Shown: positions 13,208-27,140, counted from the stretch's first letter. The stretch: 64,000 nucleotides of DNA from Cyanoderma ruficeps (GCA_008694505.1 VZDJ01004378.1:14284645-14348644); one strand, 5' to 3'. Made by a program: numbers and translations. Notes: a model not told the origin generated them from the sequence alone.

Positions 13208-16200
13208 GATACAGCTTCAAGATGCATAGGAAGGCATTATTAACATGCAAGAATTAATATTTTGCTGATAAAAAACTACCCTTACTAAGGGTCTTCAAAG
13301 TATTCTGGTCATATAAATGGATTAAATTTACACTTGCATAGCAAAAGTCATCATGCTTTAGATCTCTTCCTCTTAAGTCATGCTTAATGTCCTGTCCAAA
13401 GTAATTTCAAGATGCTGAAAAAAATCCTACAGTCTTACAACAACAGTAAAAATATTTTTAGGAACAGCTTCTGCTATAATTACTTTTACATGGCATAAAA
13501 TGAATTGGTAACTCAGAAATGTGGGAGAGGGTTTATATTCATTAGTAAAAGCTAAGCTGCTATAAGCTCACAGAGTTTACAAAATATTTGGATTATGTAG
13601 CATTTCAAACAAAGTGTGAGAAAGATGGCCATTTGCTTTTGGTTGTAGAAAGAAATCTGAATACAAACGACTGGATTTCTTATGTATCCAACAGTTACAT
13701 CCTTTTCATTTCTGACTAGTTTTCTTGTGCCATAAGATTAGGAGACCAGATAGTTCATTAACATACTTTGCATGTCATAAACACACTTAAAGAAGTAAAG
13801 CTGCTCTTAGATTTGGCAAAACTCTTTCTGACTGTAAATAAATGAGTCTACGCAAAACTTATTACTTTTTTCATTTTTACAAAATACTAATGTTCCAGAA
13901 GTTCTTTCAAAACATTTTACTCAGTTGTGATTTTAAAAAAATTATCTTATTTACAATACTACATAAACAACGACCCCAAAAAAGTTCATAAGGACCTTAT
14001 TTTTGTAAATAAAATGGGATCAATAAAAATGAACAATTAAAAGATAGAGTAACAGAATTCAATTGTGAGCGAAGAGAAATATATTTTGCTTTGATGTTAG
14101 GAGTTACTATAATGACCTCAACAAGTATAAAGGTGCCCTGGGTACTCTGAAAGACAACTGGAACATTTTTTGTAAGCACCATATAATTTGTTTCCAGAAA
14201 CGTGGATTGGCTGACCTTGAGATGTCATGTCTGGACATACAGTCCTCCTGTTGTAAGACCAAGTCAATGATTAGAGGGTGGACTTGCAACTTTTATTGCA
14301 CCAGTGAGAAGGTATTTGTAGAAAAATAGGTATATAGCTTAATCTTGTTTTAGAAAATGTCTTTTGAATATACATCCACAACTGGATCAGAAAAAGCTGT
14401 GTCACATGCTAAATTCCCTATGAATTGTAATGTAGGCACAAAAGATTTTAAGATTAATCACCTAAAAATGCAGACAGCTTGCAGGAAAATGCCTGTTTGA
14501 ATCTCCCAGCAAGGCTGGTAGCCACGTCAACAATAGGACTTAGGCACCATTTAATCAACTTAGAAAAAATAGGCCACTTACAAAATCTCTGCATCCAAAC
14601 CCCTGCCATCCCTTAGTGAGGAAATAAGCAGCAAGTACAAATTCTGTGTTCCAGTCTCATCTTCCAGTGCATATTATTCAGCAATAGATGTATGTGTAAA
14701 CTTTATAAATGGACTGGATCTGACAGTACCTTGCCTCTACTCAGGTGGGCTTCATTGCTGGGCTACTCGCTGAATCCTGGTCCCTGGAAAAGAAGACTGA
14801 GATCATGTAAGATACCCAAAAGACTGGAGAGAGAAAAAGCTCAGTAATGGACAGCAGATGTAATCAAGATACAACCAACTAACCCAGCTAATGGAGAAAA
14901 ATAGCCAAGTCAGGAGAAAAAATACTTCTAAAAAATGGCCAAACAACTAATCATTCTCTGGAGATGCCTGGTTTTCACCACTGAGTAAAAGTAGGCTGGA
15001 ATTACTAACTTAGACTAGCTCTAAAAACCAAAAGCTGGACTCTTCCAAACCCAGGGCTGCAGAGCAGCAAGATGCTTGCTCAGCAAGGCAGCAGTGACCC
15101 CACTAGGAGGAGGATTGGGCAGAACTTTTGCATATTTCTCAGTGGAGGATTCACTTTATCTTTTGCAGGTTCACAAGACAATATGACTTTGTTTCCTTCT
15201 TCCTGCTAGAAAATAAAACACTAGTTGTACAAGCCAGTTTAATTTGGGAAGTATTTGGCAACTAACAGTTTTCCCAGGTTTTAGCATAGAGAAATACAGT
15301 GCCTTGCACTGTAGTGAGGAAGGCAGGTCAAAGCTTTAACAATCCCTTGAATCTGGTCTTTGCTATGGTGTATCAGAAACTAGCAGAGCCATCATATAAA
15401 TAAATGTAATAACAGTGTTAAGTTTATCAGTTATGTTGTACATTTCATTTTGCATAATTTCTTATAACTTCTGGGATTATCAAAGAACAGCAAACCATAA
15501 CAGAATAATGCCATAAATGCATCAAACACTACTTAGACCATTTTTCTGGTGGGGGAAGCTGGATGGTGCAATACTTCTACCTATGGCATGTCTACCATAT
15601 CAGTAGTGAGGTTCATTTTGAAGGGACCAAAATTTTCTGCCATAAATAGTAAAAAGCTGAGCTCTCTCCCATTAGTCTCCAAAATAGTATTATAGAAAGA
15701 AGGAATTTATTAAGGATTTACCACTAAGGAAAACTACTCTGTTTCATCCAAGGCCCTGCAGACAAGAGAACTTAAATGATATAATGTCAAAGAGCCCTAT
15801 AATTATTTGAGGTTCAGAAATATCATAAAGGTCAACAAAATAAGAAAGAAAAACTCAAAACTTCTGTAGCTTTGGTGTTAATTATTAATATAACAATTAT
15901 AATTATGTGTTAATTTTTTTTTTAAAAAAGAAAGCAGAATGCACTAGAGTCATCTATCTACCTATTGCTCCTTGGAAAATCAAAGAGAAATAAAATTATT
16001 TCTAAAATTCTTTATACAATCTGTTGAATAGAATATTATAGAAACTTCAAGTGCTTCACTAAGAAAACAGCAGTACCCTAGGGACACCATAAATTCAGGC
16101 AGATGAATGAATTTCCATTGCTAAAAGCAAGTGCTGATTTGAGTTTAGACTTAAAAGAACAAGTAACCCACCTTTTAACACATTTTACTTTTTTAACATA

Positions 16201-17493
16201 TAATTATCTATGGTGATCTTATTAAAATACTTTATTCTTTGCTGCGATTTTCACATTTTATCACTTTATCTTCAATATATTTTTTAAAATCTTATTTCCA
16301 GAGAGATCCAGCATATAGATATCCTCATATAACCTCTTTCAAATCCACCATCCACTGTTTGCACTCTACTAACACTACCCTCATAAAATCCCTAATGACT
16401 TACTCAAAGCCTATGCCTAAAACCCATTGAATCCCCATCTTTCTTGATTTATCCAACAACTTCAAAGCATATTCTTCTACTTAAAACATTTAACTACAAA
16501 AATTTGACTGAAAAGGTTGGCACTTGCATCAGAGAGATGAGGACCAAAAGTTGGCCCTTTTATTTTTAATCTTCTTCTCTGTGGCTTGACAGAAGCTTGA
16601 CACTGCATAGCTCAAGTGGGATCTACTTACTTTGGATGGCCCTACTTCTTTGTCAGAAAGAGAAATAAAAGAATGATTAAAAGAGTGAAAGTTTTGAGCT
16701 CTTCAGACTAAACATTAAAAACAGTTTTGACCGAAGAAGATACACAGTATTTCTTTGATATCCCTTTGATAAACACAAAGGGAAAGGACAAAAATCTAAC
16801 AACTTACAGAGGAGTCCTCTCCCAAAAGGCTTGTTGCTCAGGGGGGACATGAACAAAGTCAAAAACACTGCAATCACAGTATTTCATCACTGTTTGCATA
16901 GGGCCTCAAAACTGGGAGCTCTGCTGTGCCCTCCATCAAAGGTGTCTCCCCTTCACAGCCCCAAGTCTGAACAGAATGGAGTTAGAAATCGCTCCTTAGG
17001 CTGAAAGGGCAAGGACAAGTGAACACCTAGGCTAATCACATGCCCTGTTTAATGTTCATCCAAGCTGGGTAGTCAGGGCCTTTTCTTTGGATGTTTAAAT
17101 AAATGAATATGAATTATGCCTTTTTAAATTGAGTTTCTCTACAGTAATAGAACTTGGGGGCATATCAAACCTGTTTTGAAAGCAGAGATTATTTTCTATT
17201 TATGGATTGAGAGAGCAAGGAAAAAGCAGGACTTTAGAAATTAAACTAGGATATATAGTACCACTAAGGGGACACGGTCAAAGAATGTATCTCTGTATTT
17301 CACGCATATCCATTTTTCTTTTGTCAGTCTTCCATTATTACTAAAGACTGAAAAATGTAAGAGAATATTTAAAATCTGAAGTGAAAAGCCAGAAATAGGA
17401 TAGAAACTGCTCAGTATTACTGTCCTCTTCATAACAAAGAAATAAAATTCAGAAATAACCACACAAGTCAGCGAGGCTGTGTGGTTTACAGAA

Positions 17494-17513
17494 AATATTG
17501 GTTGACCAATATT
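17494..17513. repeat. Perfect 9-bp inverted repeat
   Basis: Arms 'aatattggt' and 'accaatatt' are separated by two bases. The right arm contains CCAAT, so it could also read as a pair of facing CCAAT boxes. No gene start is nearby. Confidence 0.7.
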
Positions 17514-18581
17514 CCTACAGAACAAGGCATTACTGTGTTCATAGCAGGCAGGACAGGAACAGCTGTGTCCATCCATGCCATCCAATATCAGGTTCTTGTA
17601 CTCCTTCACAGAGTTTCGTGACCAAAAGAAATGGTTGGCTCTTCATAGTCCTTGGCAGCAAGGGATGAAGCTTGATAGCTGCCAGGATCAGTGCTTTCCA
17701 CTCACCTCATAAACCGCTCAACTCTGCTCACCTGCTATACATTTAGCCTGACATATCAAAAGCACAGCAACTCAAATGCCTTAGTTTTTAACTCCAATCT
17801 CCTTCGTACAAAGGAACAGGTACAAAGGCTGAATCTGCAGGATGTAGCAGAGAGCCATGGAGAAGAGTTACTCTATTTATAAAGGTGCTGCTCCTATTAT
17901 CAAAGTGTGGACAGTCAGCCACCGTCTCATAGTTGGAAATTTCTTTGTATTTCCTTATGATCCAATGACCAAAACTGATAAATTGCAATTGAATAATTGT
18001 GATACTACCTACTGACACTAATGAGAATATGTCTGTCAACTTCTGCTAAAGAAAGCTATTTGTGAGTCTCTGTTCTCTAAATGCCAGGCTGGTGTAGTTT
18101 CATGCTGTGGTACCTCCATACATACTCTGCAAGGAATGATGTTTTACACAAAATCACTTCCCCTTTGAGTCATCAGAATCCCCGCACTACAATCCAGCAT
18201 CTATTTCCTTTTGATGTGCAACCAAAACCATAGAAAATCCAGTCAGTCTAGCCTGGACCATTACTGGAAGGAAATTTTCCACAGACACACTTAGAGGGAG
18301 TAGGAGACAGTGGGGTTTAATGCTGTACAGGTTTAGCTCCAGACAGTTCTAATGTCCCTCTGCATCCAAGGAAGCTGTCTTTACTAACCAAACATATGTC
18401 TGTACAGATGTGAGCAGTCCCACATGGAGATGCTCAGATTAATGTGGATAAAACTAACCTAGTTACTAGAAGGGACGTAACTCCCTTGGCATGGCATGAG
18501 TAGTTACACCCAATTTCTCAGTAAAGCTGGCTGGATGGGCAGTGAAATCCACTCACTGTATGTCTGCTAGCACTTCTTGGC

Positions 18582-18604
18582 CAGTGATCACATGGTGATC
18601 ACTG
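18582..18604. repeat. Perfect 10-bp inverted repeat with 3-base loop
   Basis: Arms 'cagtgatcac' and 'gtgatcactg' flank 'atg'. The pairing stops at the next base pair outward. It is isolated, not in a recognised transposon. Confidence 0.85.
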
Positions 18605-21480
18605 CTTTATAGACATGTCTTTACAACTTGCTAGCTTGGAGAATTAATATTTTTTCTCTGAACAGCACTAGCACTTTTTTCCCATTTTCAGACTTCTGCT
18701 AGAGTTTCAGAAGACTCCTCATACGTGAGAGTTGAAAACACCACTATTTATCTTGTCCAGAAAATTAATCAACAGATCCCTGACATAAATGCTTGGATCT
18801 TCCCCTGTTAAGTCCTTCAAGATGACCTTGAAAGGTCCTCTCCAGTTGTTTTCAATCGTAAACTCTTAGCTGGAAGATACAATCCCATGCTGTGATTCCT
18901 TCAAAAAGAAACCACTCTGTTCCTGTCAGCATCAATGCTTCCTTCAAAAACAAAACAACCATTTACTTTCTTTATTGTCTGACAGGAAGTAGAAGCTCCA
19001 TGAAAAAGACCAGAAAAAGAAAGAAAGACACCTTTTCAAAAGTGTTGAATATTGATACTTAATTTTTTTTATCAAAGATCAATTAGGACACTGATGTTAC
19101 CAACAAAAATGGTATGACTTCAATATCGAAAAAAAGCCCAACCAACACTGTTTATAAAATTCAAGAAAGAGAAGAATGACAAGCTAGAAGAGTATATCTC
19201 AATGTGCTTCTGGAAGAAACAGCCCAGTTCATGGAAAGAGAGAAAAAGAAAAATGCATTTTTTTTTCCTGAGTATTTAATCCAATAAACACAACCAAAAA
19301 ACATGAAGAACTTCCTAGTTATTTCCTCTTAATTATGATGAAAGGCTCTCAACTCCAGAGAAACACTGTCATGAGGATGGTTTATTTTAAATAGAGCATT
19401 ATCACACTATGATTCAGAGTATTTATTTGGGGCTTTTACAATTCTTATATCTCTTTTAACATAATTAGTCATACACAGCAAATAACCTTCCAAGTTCTTA
19501 GGGTTAGGTTGGGTTTTTTTAATAAGCTAGAATTTAAATATACAGAAACATACAACTTTGAGGGGAAAAAAATACAGTCAGGTCTAAAAAAATTTGAATT
19601 TAAATGCTCAGCCATACTGGCTTCACTTATGAGACAATTTCTAGCAGCAGGAGATAAATCAGAGCACAGCAGTAAATTATAGTCTTAATTCATCTGATTA
19701 TATAATTTTATTCTTCTCTTTCTCTCTCTTTTTAAATCAGTGCTTGAAGGAATGAATTTATTGCTGAGGCTTCTCCTCCTGTTCTGAATGATGGATTCTG
19801 CATTATTCTTGGAATTACATATATACGTAATTTAGTACTTCAAAAATAATTTTCTTTGTTTTATAACTTAGCTAAAAATATCTGCCTCACACTTATTACT
19901 GAAATATTAGAAAATTGGGGAACCAAGAGAATAATATAAAATATGTAAATGTTCTGCAAAAACGAGTTTTCATCATATTTTTCATTTTTTCTTATCAGAT
20001 CTTATTTATTGAATGAAACTTTTCCAAAAAACTCTGATGTGAAAATCTGAAAGTATATAGTAGCCCAGTTACTTTATTATGATGAAAGACTCAATTAAGC
20101 TAAAACCGAAAAGTTTGGAGTAAACAGATCCTTCAATAAAATTATTCAGGAGCTGAAGTCTACAACACACTGGCATTAGATAAAATCTCTGCAGACACAA
20201 CCTAACTGTGGCATTGGTGGGAAGTAAATGCAAAAGGTGTGACAAGTGGACACAGCTCAGGGAAAGAACAAGGTGGGTGAAACCTTGCTGGGAGTATTCT
20301 TCCCTTTACTCTTATGAGAAAAGAATAGTAAAGCTTTCTCTGTGCCCTGCCTTTCTGAAGATGATGCACAAGGAAAATGCTGTTGAAGGACCTAGAAACA
20401 AGTCCTGCCAAGAGGCAGGCACTCAACACTAGCAGGACCTGCAGACTGGTGGGCTTGGCAGGTTGCCCTCCTTACCAAACTACCTTTTCAATCCCTCTCT
20501 TTGGATTAACAGACCCTGGAGTTAAAATCTCCAGCCACTTTGCTCTACTCATTTTCTCTAGCTTTGTCTTGCTGTTTAGGTAGATCTTTGCCTCTTTTCT
20601 TCACTAACTCCCAATACAACATCATTCAATTAAAAAAAGCTCTTCTATTTTAACTAGGTTTGAGAGGTACTTCTTGTATAAGAGAATAATGAGGAAGCAG
20701 CCAATTCCTGTAAAATATTTGCTGTTTGTCCTCACAGTTTATACATTAGGAGAGGCTAAAATAATTTGTGTAATAACCAGCTGGATCTCAATATTTTTCT
20801 CTCAATCTGTTGGTTCATTCAGTTCTCTCCCTCTTTTCAATACAGCAGTTTCGCCACTGAACTTGCTGTTCCTTAAATTCCATCTGTGCTTTCAAACTAT
20901 TACCCATCTGTGCAGCTTGAACTGCAAATAAACCTCCAACCATGTGCTGAGTGAGCTTATTCTGGTTTTGTTATACTCTGTAGCTTCTTTCATGAGCTAG
21001 TGAACAATCATTAAACAGGACCAACATTAGTTCAAATCATACAACATTTCTCTGTTGTAAGAAAAGAGGAAATTTAATTTTTTTTTCTATTTAGAGTTAT
21101 TTAGAGTTGATTTTCTTCACAGTAGCCATTATGGGGCTATGAACTGTATCAGTGCCCAGGAGTAGCAGCCAAAGGGACTCTCGGAACTTCTTTCCTTGGC
21201 ACCAAGCTCAGTTCTGCAGTACCTCTCACCTTACCTTTCCAGCCCCGTTGCATATCATGAAGCCACAGTAAATGTTTGCCCACAAGACGTGTGATTTGGT
21301 GCATCACAGCCTCTGGTTTGTCATCAGCAAACAAGATCAACAGCTGCACTTCTCAGCAATGCAATGCAAGGTTTTAAGAAAGCTTTTAAACAGTAAGCAA
21401 TGCAGCGATATCTCCACTCCACAGATGTTTTATTTCTGATAACACAGTTTTCCTTTTTAGTAGAAACGAAAAAAAAACCC

Positions 21481-21516
21481 AAAACAAAACAAACAAACAA
21501 ACAAACAACAACAAAA
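21481..21516. repeat. (CAAA)n simple repeat
   Basis: CAAA units, with CAA variants at the end, follow a run of nine A and 'ccc'. This is a tetranucleotide microsatellite. Confidence 0.9.
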
Positions 21517-24500
21517 GCAGAGATTACATATTTGGCCTACATGTATCAAGAACTTTTGCATTTAACATGTTTAGCTAAAATCACAGTGCATGATAGCACC
21601 ACCCTTAAAGATACAATCTTGCAATCAGGTCATGTGTCAGCCCAGGTTTTCACAGAAGGGTAAAAAGAAAGCTAAAACAAAGAACAGTCACTTGGATCAC
21701 AGAGCACGACAAACATGTTTTGCAGGATTATGCAGGATTTGATTTCTACTGATTCCTTAACAGGCCTACTCTGGACTAGCTGCAGTGATGATTCCTCAGC
21801 AAAAATGGGATATGATATTTCCAAATGCAAAGCTATTAACAAAGCAAATGGGTTATAATACTAATTAAGAAACCACTAAGCAACCATGCATGACCTATTC
21901 CTGATTTGTGCCATGAGACTCTACACACTGAAAGCAAATGATAAAATTCAGCAAAGAGGATGACCATGCTGAGTTAAATGAATTCGTCATTCTTTATTAA
22001 ATTAGCATTTAAATTTTAAAGTGTTGTTAATAACTTTTGGTTCAGTTAATACTGACTTTGAATTACAGCTAATTATGTCAATAAAGTAGAGCTCTGCAAA
22101 TCCATAGTATGAATTCTGTGAAATTTTACAATAAAATATTCCCCTAATCTCTACAATTACAGGATTCAGAATTCTATTTAAAAACTATTTATCAGTGTTT
22201 GAATTAAAAATACATCTTTACACAAACATTGACTGATTCCTTTTAAACTTTTTATTTTAAAAAGCATGTTTGTGTCTAAAATCTCATACTATGTAATTTT
22301 TCTTTTCTTGTATTTATCCTTCTGAATTTGTAAAGCAATTAACTTGTAGTATTTCCAATATTTCAAAATAGGACAAAAATTGCTAAGGTTTAGGAATGAA
22401 TCCTTTGGGAGGACACTGAAGACTTTTTTTCAGTTATGTTGTAAGACATAGAATTTTTTATTTAAATTTAATTTTATATCTGCTGTGTGCACCAGCTCTT
22501 GTGTCCTTTCACAGAAGCCCCTAACTCCCTAACAGTAACAGCTGCAACACCAGAAATGGAATTTGGAAGGGCCAAACATTTGGTGAGAAGTATTTTTCAT
22601 CCACCCCTTGCATACATACCTGAAAATTATAGTATCCAGAGTACATCCTTTCTGGACGTTTGAAAGAGATGAAAGATACTTATTTTGAACTAATTTTTAC
22701 ACACGTGGTACATCCATACGGCGAGGTATATTATCCAGGGTCCAAGATAGGTTTTCCCTTAAAATTCTCAGAATTCTAGAATTCACACTGAAGTTCAATC
22801 TTTAATTTCCATGATCTACATATATAAGTCCTTAATTATACTAACACTTCTAAGATGAACTGTCATTCAAAGAGTAGGCCGTTTTCATACAAATGCGTAA
22901 CATAACTTTATTGGGAATTTGCAATCTAAATTAAATCCATCTAGGAAACATTTTACCATTCAGTTTTCATGCAAATTGTGTTTAGCCAGCGGCTATTTGA
23001 ATTCATATAATTCTATGTACAATTCTAATTCAGTTCATACATATACATTGGGATTCGATCTAGTCATTTTCCTCACAGAATTTTTTTTATGTCAGTAATA
23101 CTTATGGAAAGTGTAAAACAGATGAGAAGCTGACAAGTTCTCAAATAACTGGGAGCAGTTAAGATAAAGGCAGCTGTAGTACACATGTGGCCCACTAACA
23201 GTACCTTTATTACCAGGCACAAGAAATAGCTGACTACACTGTAAAATGTCTGTTATCAAGTAATGCAAAGCAAGTTCAACATTACAAATCTCATTCAAGA
23301 ACCTAAAGAAGTACACAGATATATTGTCTAAGGAGAGGTCTTTTAGGATACGTGAAAAATTATTTCTTTAGACAACAGTGAAAACTTTGGTTAAAAAAAG
23401 TCAATGTTTGAAAAATAATTGTGCATCTTCCATTGAAAGTAAAAAGGCTCTTTGGGAATTCTCATGATGTCACAGCTTGGCTGTGAGGAAGGTTGATTAA
23501 CAACAAAACAGTTTGCATGTCACTGGAACTCTAGAAGACAGCTCTACTCAGCATTGTAAAAGTTCCTTTGAGAACTATAAATAAATAGAGAAAAAAAGAC
23601 TATTGACATTATAGCAGTACTTATATTAACTGAAATCATGACATATAATGCAAATGTATGCAACCTTTCAACTAAAAAGAAACTAATATTTCAGAACATA
23701 GAGCATACATGTTCTATGAACTTGATACAGTTTCCTGGCACAACCAGGAATTTTACCATAAGCCAGTGAAATTCACATTTATTGTACATTAAATTCATCT
23801 GCAGTTAGGAAAAAAAAAACTCTGATTGTGATAATTTTCCCTAACACTGAAGGTGAAAAAGATTAGTAGCCATTCTGGATTTTTATGCAATGTCTATCTC
23901 TGCAAAAGATCTAAATGCATGAGGTCAAATCAAAGTAATACACACTTAATAATCAACTGATGTTCCAATAGTCCACTGAAACTGCAACAAGTTGTCTGGG
24001 AAATGCAGACAAAAAGCAAGTTTTTTTCCTGGCAAAAAATAACCCACTTTATTCAACAAGTGCTCTGTCTGGTTTTGCCTCTGATCCAAGTCCTACACAC
24101 TTTGAATCACTGTAGACACACACTGGGCAAACTTTTTATCCTGGAAGCTTTCTCTGCTAGCAATGATGGCTACCAACCAAGTCACAAGTTTTCATAATAC
24201 TTTTTTAATACATCTGTACTGCAATATTTTTCAAATACTTTTAACTATTTATATGAAATAAACAGTTTTTATGTCTAGCTTTAGCTTTCAACTACTGTAT
24301 TTAAGCTCTCTGTTGTCACTGTTAAATATACTAAACATTTTAAAAGTCATAATGAAAGTACACAACTTTTTTCACAAATAAAACTGTCACAGGAAGTTTA
24401 AATAAAATAGAATAAACACAAATGAGAGGCTAACAGGGAACTGGTAGCTACTAGTACCATGGTCCATCCAGGATTTGTTACTAATCCTGATTAAAATACT

Positions 24501-26604
24501 ATTAATATTCTGAAAACATTGTTATAAATTATTCTGGAAAATAGTAAGAAAAAAGAGAAACATAGAAGTTGATCCCTTTCATTGGAGTAATGCTACTACA
24601 ATCATTTTGTTAATCCCCCATCCTAGTAGTATAAAAATCTAATGAGTAGTATGTTACTGATATGCAAAGTATTATGCAAATTATATTCAAATCACAATGA
24701 CTGATAGCAGGTCAAAGCAGCATGCATTAAATTCTACTGGTTGTACTACAATTACTGTAAAGTACTGCCTGCACACCACCAAGACAATTAATGATATTCC
24801 CTACATGTACATTAAGCTACATTAATTTTTTTCTTAAAATTCTTTATTTCAGTGACAATGAAAAGAAACCTAATCACTACTTCAGCATTTCACTTCCAGC
24901 AGGACATACCGTATATTTTCAGCTAATAAGCACTACCCCTTCTAGCATACAAGTTTCCAAATGCCACCATCACACATTACCCAGAGGATACGCATTTTAA
25001 TCTCACTCTTAACATGTTTCCATCCCAGCGAGCCAGAATTTTATAGCAGGCTAAGCAGGAGTATAACTTTTTGTTTCATTTTCCCTTTCAAACCACATTA
25101 GCTGTGATAAAATTAAGATATCATTACACGTAACAACATACAGTCATCTGTGAAGAGTAACAAGTATTTAGTAAAGTATGGCAAAGACCATGTTCCCCAA
25201 GCAGAGCGACTGCTCTTTAACAACCACCTCACACCACTTTGGGAGAGCATCTATACACAACAAAACTGACATTTTGAATGGAAAACTCATCTTAAGCCAG
25301 GAAATCAGCATCACATGACAAAAACAGCACAGACACAAATAAAAATTATGGCTAATAACTGCAAACAACTTTGAGGAAATCTCAAATATTTTCCCTAGGT
25401 AGCCTGAAGTGATGTAGACTGACAGTAAAGCAGCACTGCTGTTCATTAAGCAGACATCTCCAAGTTCCAATGCAATAAAACATTCAACGTGTCACTTTTC
25501 TCTTTTTATCCTGTTTCAATTTTTGTAAGCATCATCCATTTTCATTGCTCAAATAGCAGGATAAAAAGAAAAATCATCCCTTATTTCTTTCAGTCACAAC
25601 CTTGGTCATCATATGAATCATCAGCCACAATCCCTTCCTTCAGATGATTCCCTTTCATGTTATTTTTAAGAGTCTGCATAGGTTAAATAACATATAATTT
25701 GGAATCAGATTAATGTATTTTGAATACATTTTGTTTTGGAAGGATTAAGTATTTTGGGAAGTGTTCAAGGGTTCACTTTTTCTGGTAAGAAAATTCTTGG
25801 TAAAGAACAAATGCCGACTTTGAAATCCCAATATACTGTGGCACAGACAACACTACACAATGACTACTCTTTTATTTAAAATAAATCCGTGTTCTAGTTA
25901 AAATTTTTGTATGTTATTTTATAGTAGTGCAATAATCCAGGAAAAATATTATTTTACTTGGTGTTACTGTAATAACTTCTTTTAAAAGTTGGGGTTTCTC
26001 TTGCAACTTGTCTCCTCGAGCATATGCCAAGAGAATTGATTTGATATCAGTTGCTACTAAAAGATCACACCAGCTATAGACAAGCTAATCAATTCCTCAA
26101 CTGCAGGTTATGTCTATTTTATGATGATCCCTGTAGTCTTGTAGCAAGTAAGTCTCCTAAGGGTGTGTTCTCTCCATTCTACCACAACTTCAGTACTGTT
26201 ACAATCTGAATCACAACTTTAAAAAGTTGCAATGCTACTACTGGGTCTTCTGCACATGCATGCACTAAACATATTCTTTGGCCATTCCTAATACCAATAT
26301 TGGCTTCAACAGGCTAACAAGACTGACTAGAATGAGTTAATATTTACACAACCCTTAAGCTTATATTTTCAACCTCTGCACAACAGTTAAGTACATATGG
26401 AAGTGCTGTTTGCTGTTACCCACACAGGGCGTCTCCAGCTGAACGGAAAGAGCCAGGCAACAGAACTGTTGGCAAAATGAGCTGCCCTTCACTGTGTTCT
26501 CTCTCCTTCTGGCTTCTCTCTGTCCAGCTGTGCATACTGACTCCATCAGTTTTGTTTTCCAATTAGAATTCCCCTAAGAATGAAGAAAATATGACTAAAG
26601 AAAA
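21517..26604. other. Unique AT-rich sequence, no gene seen
   Basis: No mobile element or exon recognised. Two parts look more structured than their surroundings. At 22890-23000 there is a POU-type octamer 'atgcaaat' at 22969 and several homeodomain-like cores. At 23440-23580 there is a 7-bp inverted repeat next to a CRE/AP-1-like 'tgatgtca'. Both could be regulatory, without proof. Confidence 0.5.
23470..23486. repeat. Perfect 7-bp inverted repeat
   Basis: Arms 'tcacagc' and 'gctgtga' surround 'ttg'. The left arm overlaps the CRE/AP-1-like 'tgatgtca' just upstream. Confidence 0.75.
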
Positions 26605-26630
26605 ACATCCACTGTGAGAACAGTGGATGT
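26605..26630. repeat. Perfect 11-bp hairpin at a CR1 5' edge
   Basis: Arms 'acatccactgt' (26605-26615) and 'acagtggatgt' (26620-26630) enclose 'gaga', a GNRA-type tetraloop if transcribed. The right arm is the first recognisable piece of the CR1 fragment that follows. The left arm is its inverted copy outside the element. Confidence 0.85.
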
Positions 26631-27140
26631 CACTGACCTTGACTTTAGGAAGGCCTTCAACACTGTTTATCAAACGTTCCTTTATAAATATTAGGACATT
26701 TCGCTCTGGAGGGGTGGACAGTCAGAGGTGTAAAAGATTGATGAGATGACAGGCCTCTGAGAGTAATGATTAATGGGTCATACTTTGTCTGCAGGCCTGT
26801 AAGAAGTGATGTTGCAGCAGGCTCCTTGGGCCTGTCCTGCTGAACACCTTTATTAGGGACATGGAGGAGGTACTGGCATGCACTCTCTTCAACTCTACAG
26901 ATGACGCCAAGGTGCAGGGCCAGCTGATATGCTGAGGGGCAGGCCTGCCATTCAGTGAGACCCAGGTGGGCTGGAGAAATTGGCTGACAGGAGTTCCAAG
27001 GATCTTCTTCACATTCATTGAGGAGAAAAACAAAGCACTCTTCCTGGGAAAGAAGAACCCTTGCAACCACTCAGGCTGAGGAAGCTGACCACCTAAGGAC
27101 TCTTCCAACCTGAATTTCCTGTGACTCTAAGATCCTAAGA
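26617..27140 (+). repeat. CR1 LINE, sense, internally deleted, with reverse-transcriptase remnants
   Basis: Translating the plus strand gives a decayed reverse transcriptase. Motif A reads 'TDLDFRKAFNTV'; the usual second aspartate is N. It is followed by a stop and a shift, then a palm block with 'LLNTFIRDMEEV' and a DD pair in 'NSTDDAK', the position of the catalytic FADD box. The thumb-like 'GLEKLADRSS' follows. The sequence then jumps directly to the 3' end, 'aaggactcttccaacctgaa' and 'cctgtgactctaagatcct', so the C-terminal RT part and most of the 3' untranslated region are missing. It is a dead copy. Antisense open frames over this stretch (26657-27108) are shadows. Confidence 0.82.

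Larger units (their letters stand above)
13208..21480. other. Long unique AT-rich stretch, no gene seen
   Basis: More than 8 kb without a recognisable exon or mobile element. Small structures worth noting are a 9-bp inverted repeat at 17494-17513 and a 10-bp perfect palindromic hairpin at 18582-18604. Open frames are all short (122 codons or fewer), scattered on both strands and unlike known proteins. 18240-18560 is somewhat less AT-rich and could be a very old repeat, but I cannot assign it. Confidence 0.5.

Noticed and set aside
26657..27108. Two overlapping antisense open frames of 112-137 codons
   Set aside because: Both are shadows of the sense CR1 reverse-transcriptase remnant on the plus strand.
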